A stretch of DNA of 64,000 nucleotides from contig OY743173.1 in assembly GCA_963555705.1 (NCBI GenBank), positions 335,001 through 399,000 of the forward strand. The letters run 5' to 3'. This document shows, piece by piece, positions 56,357 to 64,000 of the stretch; position 1 is the stretch's first letter; each line of letters starts with the position of its first letter. The DNA comes from Ligustrum vulgare. Its lineage: Eukaryota; Streptophyta; Magnoliopsida; Lamiales; Oleaceae. The notes beneath the pieces were generated by a model. That model did not search any database, was not told where the DNA came from, and saw only the letters and a program-made list of their open reading frames with translations. A program made the translations under genes and the position numbers.

Positions 56357-56703
56357 CATTGTTCTAAAACGCACGCACTGTGCGCGCCTACACGCGATGC
56401 GCGCCTCTCTCGCGTCGCTTTGGCGAAAAGCGAGAAAAACGCGTTTCTGAAAATTTTTATCTAAAAAGCACGCACAATGCGTGCCGAAGCGAGCTTAAGC
56501 CGCATTGTGCGCGCCCGATGCGCGCAGCTGCCTTTTTTTTATTTTTTTTTCCTTTTTTTTTTTACTTGTTCAAGTATGGGTAAAATTTAAATCAAATATT
56601 TAGGAATTGAAAAACGATTTTTAATGCTTACTCCCGCTTAAGCTTCAAAAGCTTGACTCTTGAGCTCCACGCTTCGTCACGCTTCACGCTTTTTAGAAAA
56701 CTG
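56357..56703. mobile_element. hAT-type MITE in Tat gag, TSD CGCAATAG
   Basis: 347 bases, ends CATTGTTCTAAAA and TTTTTAGAAAACTG, flanked by a perfect 8-base CGCAATAG at 56349-56356 and 56704-56711. It has the same GCGCGC-rich core and CGCTTTGGCGAAAAGCG hairpin as 51704-52032, so the two are sister copies. Confidence 0.9.
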
Positions 56704-57790
56704 CGCAATAGTTTAAAAACATGTGATCATCAAGGTCACCTCTTCTGGAGTACTTGGTTATTTCCAACATTTCAAAGTCGGTAGGCACTGGGTACCTCCG
56801 GATTCCCATAGTGAAGGGGCTTATCTCCTCATCAACGTCTATTTCATATGATGAAAGCTCATCGTCGTTTTCATCATGGTCAGATTTCACTGTACCATGA
56901 TATTGGTCATAGGGTGGCTGTGGCTGTAGCTGTGGCTAGTTCCAGCCCCGAGGTGATACAAAGTCTGTCCATAATTAGGCCTTTGGTAGTTAGGTGGATC
57001 CCCTCGTGTTTAGGAGTGAGCTTCTGCAGCTCTTCGCTCCCGCCTATTTCTAGGCTCACAAACCGATGGGTTCATTCCTTCGACTCCTGCATCATACCTA
57101 TTTCTAGGCATGTGACTCCGTGATTGGGCCTCTTCGGCCCTTCGCTCATGCCTATTCCTAGGCATGTGTGTTTGTTGTCGAGCTTCAGTAGCCCTACTCC
57201 CCCGCCTACCTTAGAACAATCCCCCAATTCGGCTAAAGACACTGTCAGACCTTGAGGGGGAGGCTTCTTCATGATATTCAGGAGGTTGGCTATGTTCTTC
57301 CGTCCCTGCATACACCGGGTCCTCAATTTTTTTTTTTTTTTTTTTGCATTTCCTGCATCTGAGCTGCCATGAGCGTCATATCTCGCAGCATGGGCCAGAT
57401 TCGGTGTCGGTGAGGAGGACTAGGCCGAGGAACTTCCTCGTTGGCATTTTCATGCAAACTAGCCGGATGCATCTCGTTGCCGTGTTGTCCTCTCCTACTT
57501 CTCCAGGGATTGGCATCATTATCACTTTCACTCATGACTGTAGTGATTTTGTGATGTCCTTTCTTCAAGGTGGATAAACTTATATTTCAAAGTTTTAAAG
57601 CCTTCTTCGAAGCTAATAAACTTATATTTCAAAGTTTTAAACCTTTTTCAAGGTTAATAAACTTCTATTTCAAAGTTTTAAGCCTTTTTCATGATTCTTT
57701 ATGGTCTCCTTCTCTCCTTCCAAAATTATTTTCCTTTTTCAAGGTTTGTGTAGCTTTTTACCATGTGATTTCGTGGTTAGAAGTGTGGTT

Positions 57791-57808
57791 CCCACAGACG
57801 GTGCCAAA
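57791..57808 (-). other. Tat-type primer-binding site
   Basis: CCCACAGACGGTGCCAAA on the plus strand, just inside the right LTR. The reverse complement TTTGGCACCGTCTGTGGG is a common start of Tat internal regions in plants. Confidence 0.75.
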
Positions 57809-57810
57809 AA

Positions 57811-58263
57811 TGTTGACCACAAAATATGACAGGACCTTGGATCAACATGTCTCAGCTCCTTCCTCTTGAATACGTGGATCTCCTGAGCACTAGGACAAAC
57901 AGTTAGCTTGTAAAGGGGGCCGAGGTGGCTCTCGTTTGCACTCCGATGCCTAAGTCAATACTCATTTTAAGTAAATATAGTTTGGGTACATGAAATATAA
58001 ATGTGTAGAAGAGAGAAAATGGAGTGAGATTTCGTATATCAAGTTTAAGTGTTCAATTTCTAACATTTTTCTTGAAGGCAAGTGTGTTCTATTTATTGAT
58101 GAAGATATTATCTTAGATGGTGACACATGTAATGCTCTACATGTGTTAGACCTTTAACCGTTGGAGAGGTAAACCAATTGTTTGGGTATAATCATTACTA
58201 CCTACTATAGGGAAGTGGCGCCCATCACTTCTCTTATAAAGGAACTGTCACATCAAGTCACAA
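57811..58263 (-). repeat. Tat-type 5' LTR, truncated
   Basis: Matches 2347-2800 and breaks at GTCACA about 58263, just before a different LTR. The remaining roughly 350 bases of the LTR are not found to the right, so this edge is a rearrangement, not a simple insertion. Confidence 0.75.
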
Positions 58264-58293
58264 TGATAAGATTCGAAGATGCGCGGAATTAAA

Positions 58294-59801
58294 TGATAAG
58301 TGTATTTTATACACTTATTTGTATGTCTAAATTAGGATTAATTATTGTCGTTTGAGAATATTTTCTATTTAACTTATGTTTATTTGTTTACTTTTCAGAA
58401 AATGTCCCAATTGAAGAAGAATGAAGCAATTAATGGAAAAATGACACGATTGGATGTTAATTGGAGCTAAATCGGACAAGTGAGGAGTTTGTGACGTCAA
58501 CCGGAAACATGCTTGGTGCCAAAGTGACTAAATCAGAGGTTGGAGGACCTAATTGAATGAATTAAGAGCTTGAATGGTCAAACCGAGAAGAAGATAAAGT
58601 TTGGGGACTAAATTGCAACAATTGAAAGTTTAGGACTGAAGGTGCAATTAAAAGTCAGGGACTAACTTGCACAGCCGGAAGAATGATGAAGTCGCGATCG
58701 CTGGTCACATACCAAGCGATCGCGAGAAGACGCAAAATTGTAACCCGAGAGTTTTAATGAAGTCCACGCGATCGCTATGGTTGATACCACGCGATCGCGT
58801 GCGTATCCGGCTGAGCCAACTGTGGGCTTTTTCTCGCGATTTTCATCAGACTTCTCTCTTCTTGACCTAGGTTTTTCTCCAAAAGATATATAAACAACAT
58901 AAGAGGCACGAAAAGGGGACCTTTGCCTCTCCATAGAACGAGCCACAATAGAGAATTCAACATCAAATTCTTGGAGAATCAAGCATTGCAAAGGCGCGTG
59001 AATTGAAGATAATTGAAGAATCAAAACTTGGTGCAAGATTTCCATTCTTTATATTATCTTTAGTGAACGTTAATTTATATTGTTTTTGTTATTTATTGAT
59101 GATGTGTAACTAAATTCTATGTTGGGATGAACAATGTAGCCTAGTCATATTATTTTAATTCCAAATTCAGTTGTTTTAATGTTTTGTTGCATGTATTGAT
59201 TTATTATTGGTCTTAATGCTTGAATTGCTTGATCACCAATTCATGATTTATTGAGTTATTTCCATAATCCGAGAGGTGAGTTAATAATTTAGAACGTGGT
59301 AATAAATCCGGTAATTGAACGAGAGATAGAGATATACTCTTGTAATTATTGCGGTCGTGTGTGAATTCTTGCGTGTTATGCATCTAGATAAGGAATATTC
59401 GGACCCTCTGTAGAGATACATGGTTGACTTATTTAGGTAGAATTGATTTAAACTCGAAAGAGGAATTTCAATTTAAATTAGTGAATTCGACCGAATGCAT
59501 AATTAGGAAATAAAACTTGAATTGGAGTTAATATAATTGGCTAGGTGAAATCGGGATTCCCAACTACTTTACAATCGTATTTAAACACAAAAGTAATTTC
59601 GCAATTTTATTTCTTTAGTTTAATTCTTTAGTTGTAGTTAACAATTTCAAACAAATTCGTCCGTTCAAATAGAGTTAGGAACTAACATATTTCGGTACTT
59701 AATAGCAGTCCTCGTGGGACGATAATCCGGACTCTTAGGTCCACTTTATTACTTCTCACGACCCGTGCACTTGCGGGGATATCTCGCATCGCGAGATATC
59801 A
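58294..59801 (+). mobile_element. Athila-like solo LTR
   Basis: About 1508 bases, starts TGATAAGTGTATTTTATACAC and ends in the palindromic ATCTCGCATCGCGAGATATCA. It has the same architecture as the LTR at 46780-48287, including CTCGTGGGA…CGGACTC.TAGGTCCACTTT and CGTGCACTTG near the end. No internal region adjoins it and no clear target duplication was found. Four GCGATCGC palindromes lie at 58690-58800. Confidence 0.65.
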
Positions 59802-59803
59802 GG

Positions 59804-60437
59804 TGAACATTAAACGTTGGAAAGTTCTGAACCCAGGTTGTGGATAGACGGTGAAATCTTGACCTGACAATCACGACGCGAGATTGACGATGCAGATTGA
59901 AGAACCAAGACTTTCGGAACGCTACAAGGACTGGTCTAGTTTTCCTTGATAAGTTTCTGGTTTTGAAAGCTACAAATATTCTCGCGAATATTTGATAAGT
60001 TCGGGATGAACGCCACAAGATGATAATCTTGATAAGTTCGAAGAAATATAGGAATCCACCTATAATTTTATTGAATCACTCAATAAACTGTTTATTAAAC
60101 CAAAACTTGATTGCTACAATGAATGAAAAGCATATAAATAATGAAAAATGACCTAACAACTAGGGTATCCGCTAATGGGCTCAAAATGGAGTTCTAATTT
60201 ACCTAAAACTGAAATTAATAAATAAAAAAACACCCGATCGCTCCCTGGGGTGAATTTTGCAGTCGCGTGATCGCGTGGTTCAACTTCAGCTAGTTCTACG
60301 CCCCCTTTGAAACAACTTGATCCAGATTGATTCTCGACTGGGGCCCAACATGAAACTTGCTCAATTTTCCGTGTAGATTGTTGTTGCATCACCTGTGTCT
60401 TGATTTCTCCTTTGAGCTCCTATCCCGGATCACATCA
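59804..60437 (-). repeat. LTR of a truncated Ty3 element related to element A
   Basis: It ends GGATCACATCA followed by TCCCCCCTCTCTTGAAAATG, the same LTR end and polypurine tract as in element A (…GGATCACATCA, TCCCCTCCCTCTTCGAAAGG), while the start (TGAACATTAAACG) differs. The element reads on the minus strand. Only this LTR and a piece of interior are present. The fragment at 4196-4865 is an inverted relative. Confidence 0.6.
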
Positions 60438-61361
60438 TCCCCCCTCTCTTGAAAATGATTCGACCTCGAATCAACTTCTGGCCTGCTTTTCAAATGCGTT
60501 CTGCTTTTAGGGGTTTGTTGTAAAATTCTCCCACCTGGATCAAATGAAAAATTATCTCTTCCCTGTAATAGGATCAACCAGCAGTGCTTTGAAACTTGGG
60601 CTATACGGATGGATGGAATCATAAACTCCACTAGGCATAAGTTGTGTTGCTCAAATTCCCAAGTGCGATTAACCTGCAAGGAAGGATTAAGTAAAATAGG
60701 GAGGGTAATGTTAGTTTTATGAGGTACAAGGTATGGATCCTTGTATTCATGATGAAGCATCACTAATTCCTCTTTTTTGAACCACGGGACTCTTCTCTTC
60801 GCCTCTTGCCTCCCTTTCAACTTCTCGTTCAATTGTTTTAACTTCTTGTTCAATTTTTTTACTTTCAAACCCAACCACAACTTCTATCTCCATATTTTTA
60901 TCACAATTTTCATGCACTACCTCATCACTACCCAAATGTGGATCTTCAACTTCGAAGTTCAGAATTTGCACTTCTAGCCCAACCTCCAATTCATGCCTCT
61001 CATCAACAATATTATTCTCAATCGCTTCCTCGCTGCCTAACTCATCATTTTCCTTATCAAATTTTGGAGTTACCTCAACTACTTCCAATTTTTCATCTTC
61101 CACAAAATTCGGAGTCTCTTCAACCACTTCTAACATCTATTCTAACTCACCCTCCTCCTTCTCAACATTCTTAACCCAAGACTCTTTTTGCAATTCAACT
61201 ACAACTTTCTTTTCACTCTCCTTCTTTCTCAACTTTGCTAATTTTTTTCTCTCATTTTGTGCAATCGTATTTTTCTCTATTTGTTCCCATAACCTTCTTA
61301 TCTCCTTGAACATAGGTTTAAAAAAAATTTGGATTTTTTTTTTATTTGCTCTATGCAACAT
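60438..61361 (-). pseudogene. Truncated retroelement protein of unknown role
   Basis: Minus-strand frames at 61361-61137, 61136-60747 and 60880-60389 form an almost continuous reading. It has a Lys/Glu-rich N-terminus (MFKEIRRLWEQIEKN), a long acidic repeat-like centre (ETPNFVEDEKLEVVEVTPKF), and a C-terminal part with LVMLHHEYKDPYLVPHKTN and RPEVDSRSNHFQERGDDVI. The final SRSNHFQERGDDVI resembles the end of element A pol ([14 protein letters not shown]), next to the polypurine tract, so the protein lies where pol should end. No RT or integrase motif is visible. It may be the product of a non-autonomous derivative. Confidence 0.45.
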
Positions 61362-61620
61362 AGGTTTAAAAAAAATGCATTATTTAATTTAAGTTTGAGC
61401 AATTGTTTAAAATATATTTTGTCTATAACAATTTCACTGCATCACACAGATGTGGACAACCATAAACTACAGTAAAAAATATTTGGACAAAATTTTTATT
61501 TATTCTATGCAACATAGGTTTGGAAAATTGCATTATTTAATTTAAGTCTGAACAATTGTTTAAATATGTTTTGTCTATAACAACTTCACTGCATCAAGCA
61601 GGTGTTGACAACCGCAAACT
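61345..61620. repeat. Two-copy tandem repeat of about 155 bases
   Basis: Copies at about 61345-61498 and 61499-61620 share TCTATGCAACATAGGTTT, GCATTATTTAATTTAAGT and TTTTGTCTATAACAA. It lies just inside the Helitron 3' end. Confidence 0.8.
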
Positions 61621-61816
61621 ATACAAACAATTTAGTATTTAAAAAGGTTTTCCAAAATTTATGAGAATTCTAATTCATTTTTATTTGGAGCATTTGTTGA
61701 GAATTTTTATCATTAATCAAAGGAAATTGTATGTTTAATTTTTTTATTTTGAAATTATATTTACAGTAAAATCATTTCATATTGTTCTCTCGTGCAACGC
61801 ACGGGTGTGATACTGG
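61366..61816 (+). mobile_element. Helitron 3' terminal segment
   Basis: Bases 61791-61803 form the hairpin CGTGC-AAC-GCACG. The sequence GGTGTGATA and the terminal CTGG (61813-61816) follow, then T. A short GC-rich hairpin about ten bases before CTRR-T is the defining 3' end of Helitrons. The upstream AT-rich DNA is non-coding. It pairs plausibly with the 5' terminus at 1044. Confidence 0.7.
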
Positions 61817-62361
61817 TTTTAAGATATGAAGGCCACTATGGGATTTATGTATATATGCTAATTATGAGTAATTATTATATGATAGAATTACATGTTATAC
61901 GAATTTTGCATTTGTGTCGGCCTAACATTAATATCCCCTAATATTCATGGATATTAGACTATTATACAATAAATTATCCTTTTATCACACAACATGACGC
62001 GACCTACCCCGAGTGACACTAACATACTCGAAACGTAACATGCTCCGATGACAGATATCAACTAAAAGCAGGACTAACAATCAAGGCTACTTGAAGCTAT
62101 TATATATTTTCTATGTGTTGTAATGGTCATTAATTTTGACAATAATTTCATATTCTTCAGCCAATAATTTTCCTAATTATTATATTTTATTTTGACTTCA
62201 TTTTTCTGGTAATTTTATTGTTTCAAAAGTAATTTATTCAATTATTTTCTCCTAATTTAATTCCAATTTTTTCTTTGGAATAAATTAATGTATATTATTT
62301 CGTTACAATTATTTTAGGAAAGGCACGAATTATTCCTTAATCATAGTAGAGTGTAAGGCAG
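61817..62361. other. AT-rich spacer, no feature recognised
   Basis: About 545 bases of AT-rich DNA without ORF, repeat structure or motif that I can interpret. Confidence 0.4.
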
Positions 62362-62404
62362 GTTTGGGTATAGCAGGACTTGAACCTGCGACCATTAGGT
62401 TAAA
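62362..62404 (-). pseudogene. tRNA-Lys (UUU) 3' half, plant-mitochondrial type
   Basis: The minus strand reads TTTTTAACCTAATGG, then GTCGCAGGTTCAAGTCCTGC and TATACCC. That gives an anticodon loop with TTT, a perfect five-pair T-arm with TTCAAGT loop, and the 3' acceptor strand. The 5' half is replaced by other sequence, and one anticodon-stem pair is lost (GGA for GGG). I recall the plant mitochondrial trnK as the closest type. This is probably a fragment of organelle DNA in the nucleus. Confidence 0.6.
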
Positions 62405-63360
62405 AATCCAATGATTGAGTCAGAAGGATCCAAAGGTACCTTTCGAATAGCAACTCACCCACTCGAGTCTTACTCAACAAGCCACTTTCCTTTATTAGGT
62501 TGGGTGCTTGTTTCCACTCACTGAAGATTCTGTCAACAACAGAAGGTCAACGGAGGATTCAAAAAAAAAAAAATTATGAATTGTTATAGAAATACACTAA
62601 AATATTGTAAAGGAATAAATGAAAGCATAATCCAATACAAACCAAAATGAGAGACAAATCGCAAAATAACTGCTATTTCTTCTTCCACAGAATTATCATA
62701 AGACTCATCAACCAAGATTGAAAATAAAGAATCAAAACATATTCCACAATGCAAAAACTTAAAATTAACATTTATGCATAATTTTCAAATAACACTTCAA
62801 TCATAATAAATCAATGGTCTGCCTCAGTACCTGAGAATTCAAATGAAAAACTGAGAATCGATAAATAGATAATAAATAAAATAAAAAATTGGACCTTGGC
62901 ACGGCTGCATCACTTCTGTGTCTGCACATTTGCTGGTCCAAAAAATTGAGAAATTAAGATTCAAATTAATACTATTGATTAGAACTTATAAATTAAAAAA
63001 CCAAAAAAATTAGAATTTACAACTTAGTCTTATTGTTGCTGGCTGGAGAACGGAGAAGTTGAAAGGCAGACGCCGAATACAGGAAGAAAGGAGACGAATG
63101 GGTCACTTGAGGCTGGAGCTGGAGACTGCAAAGCTACGCGAGGTGTTGTCAAATGGTGCAAGATGGCTGCGCTGCGGGAGGGAGGGAAGTTGTCGATTGT
63201 CAAGGGTTGAGGTTTGAAATTAGGTTTGGGACCTAGGTATATTAAAAATGGGTTAGGGACGGGTATTTGGGCTTGGGACCTGGGGGTTACTGGGGGATTT
63301 TCTTTGGGTTAAGTACACAATAACACTCATTTAAATATGAAATTTTTTGAAATCAGGTGA
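62405..63360. other. Non-coding region, possible hAT-derived remnant
   Basis: No ORF with recognisable content. The part 63040-63300 is purine-rich with GGCTGGAG and GGGACCTGGGGG words like those near other hAT ends in the window, but no paired inverted repeat was found. Confidence 0.3.
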
Positions 63361-63429
63361 TTTGTAACTAATTACAGAAGTATCAAAATAATTTTTAAAA
63401 TCAGGTTTTTTTTATAATCAGAAATCAGG

Positions 63430-64000
63430 GTTTGTAATTAATTACAGTTGTAACTTTATTTCAATTTTGTAATTAATTACAATTGTAACTTATGGATTAG
63501 TAAAATCTTAGTGTAATTCGTAATTCATAATTAATTACATTAGTATAATTTTTAATCAGCCACCGCCACAACCGTCGTCGTCGGACCACTGTCAAAAATA
63601 CAATAGTAACTTATTTCAGTTTTGTAATTAATTGCAATTGTAACTTTATTTCAATTTGTAATTAATTACCACCACCACCACCTAAGTTGTAACTAGTCGC
63701 CTCCACCACCACCTTATTTCAGTTTTGTAATTAATTACAATTGTAACTTTGTTTCAATTTGTAATTAGTTACAATTATAATTTTAATTAAAATTATAATT
63801 AATTACCACCACCACCACCATTGATCACCACCTAATTTGTAACCAGCCACCACCACTACATTATTTCAATTTTGTAATTAATTACAATTGTAACTTTATT
63901 TCAATTTGTAATTAGTTACAATTGTAATTTTAATTAAAATTGTAATTAATCACCACCACCACCACCATCGATCGCCACCTAATTTGAAACCAATCACCAC
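63430..64000. repeat. AT/CCA-rich minisatellite, continues past the window
   Basis: Units of about 140-150 bases combine TTTTGTAATTAATTACAATTG, TAACTTTATTTCAATTTGTA and a CACCACCACCACC tract followed by CACCTAATTTGTAACC. At least three imperfect copies are visible (from about 63460, 63720 and 63860). The self-complementary AATTAATTACAATTGTAA words could pair. Confidence 0.85.

Larger units (their letters stand above)
54723..57535 (-). pseudogene. Tat-type gag, interrupted by two MITEs
   Basis: The start codon is best placed at 57535 (MSESDNDANPWRSRRGQ…), 256 bases from the primer site. The N-terminal piece ends in a Lys run caused by a T18 homopolymer at about 57329-57346. Later pieces give FEMLEITKYSRRGDLDDHMF near 56730. 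The C-terminal piece (55349-54723) has SAYHRYYGHATKECREIQ, a zinc knuckle whose first Cys has become Ser. MITEs at 55338-55990 and 56357-56703 interrupt it. Confidence 0.75.
2347..58263 (-). mobile_element. Tat-type Ty3 LTR retrotransposon, heavily interrupted
   Basis: Both ends begin with the same LTR text (TGTTGACCACAAAAT at 2347 and 57811). The sequence next to the right copy, CCCACAGACGGTGCCAAAA, is the reverse complement of a primer-binding region of the TGGCxCCGTCTGTGGG type used by plant Tat elements, so the element reads on the minus strand. In element order it carries gag, protease, RT, RNase H and integrase on the minus strand, and a separate convergent ORF on the plus strand near its 3' LTR. 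That is the hallmark layout of the Tat lineage. All reading frames contain stops or shifts. It has been split by element A (5461-21210), by a hAT element (22708-50450) and by three MITEs. The 5' LTR is cut at about 58263 and its remainder is not seen. Confidence 0.75.

Overview
This window reads as repeat-dense nuclear DNA of a flowering plant, probably a eudicot. It is AT-rich and has plant-type Ty3 retrotransposons (Tat with an antisense ORF, Athila-like, and tRNA-iMet-primed families), BED-finger hAT transposons, plant Helitron termini and a mitochondrial-type tRNA-Lys fragment. I see no ordinary single-copy host gene with recognisable exons. Almost every coding region belongs to a mobile element, and most are decayed.

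The layout is a deep nest. Helitron-type termini at 1044 (5') and 61816 (3') bracket nearly everything. Inside lies a minus-strand Tat-type element: 3' LTR from 2347, antisense ORF at 3781-22058 in pieces, pol at 54722-50699, gag at 57535-54723, PBS at 57791, and 5' LTR from 57811. Its antisense ORF is split by element A, a minus-strand Ty3 element at 5461-21210 with TSD CGTCC. The left LTR of A is split in turn by LOG element 1 (6221-15386, TSD ATTGT). Further right, the Tat element is split by a hAT transposon (22708-50450). The transposase gene of that hAT is interrupted by a 2.5-kb solo LTR (24126-26664, TSD CTTGC) and by an Athila-like element (27332-48287). The Athila gag is interrupted by a gag-protease element X (28060-41410), which contains LOG element 2 (31591-40071, TSD TATGG). 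Three hAT-type MITEs sit in the Tat gag and pol regions. The right flank (58294-64000) holds more LTR debris, a Helitron 3' end, the tRNA fragment and an AT/CCA-rich minisatellite.

The most interesting content is the pair of LOG elements. Each is a young, complete-ended, non-autonomous LTR retrotransposon with no gag, protease, RT, RNase H or integrase. On the strand antisense to its own PBS-to-PPT polarity, each carries the same two-gene cassette. The first gene encodes a 183-residue basic, four-cysteine protein resembling the nucleic-acid-binding proteins of some plant RNA viruses. The second is an intronless gene for a LOG-type cytokinin-activating phosphoribohydrolase. Each gene has its own TTTAAATAG box, and the LOG gene is followed by three tandem stem-loops and an AATAAA signal. 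The two LOG copies differ at about 13 codons, of which only one changes the amino acid, although the LTRs of the two elements have diverged strongly. This suggests selection on the protein while it travels in the retroelement. A solo LTR of the same superfamily is also present.

All comparisons were made by eye. Domain assignments rest on motifs in the translated sequence. Lineage names (Tat, Athila) are inferred from PBS type, antisense-ORF layout and motif style, not from a database search.
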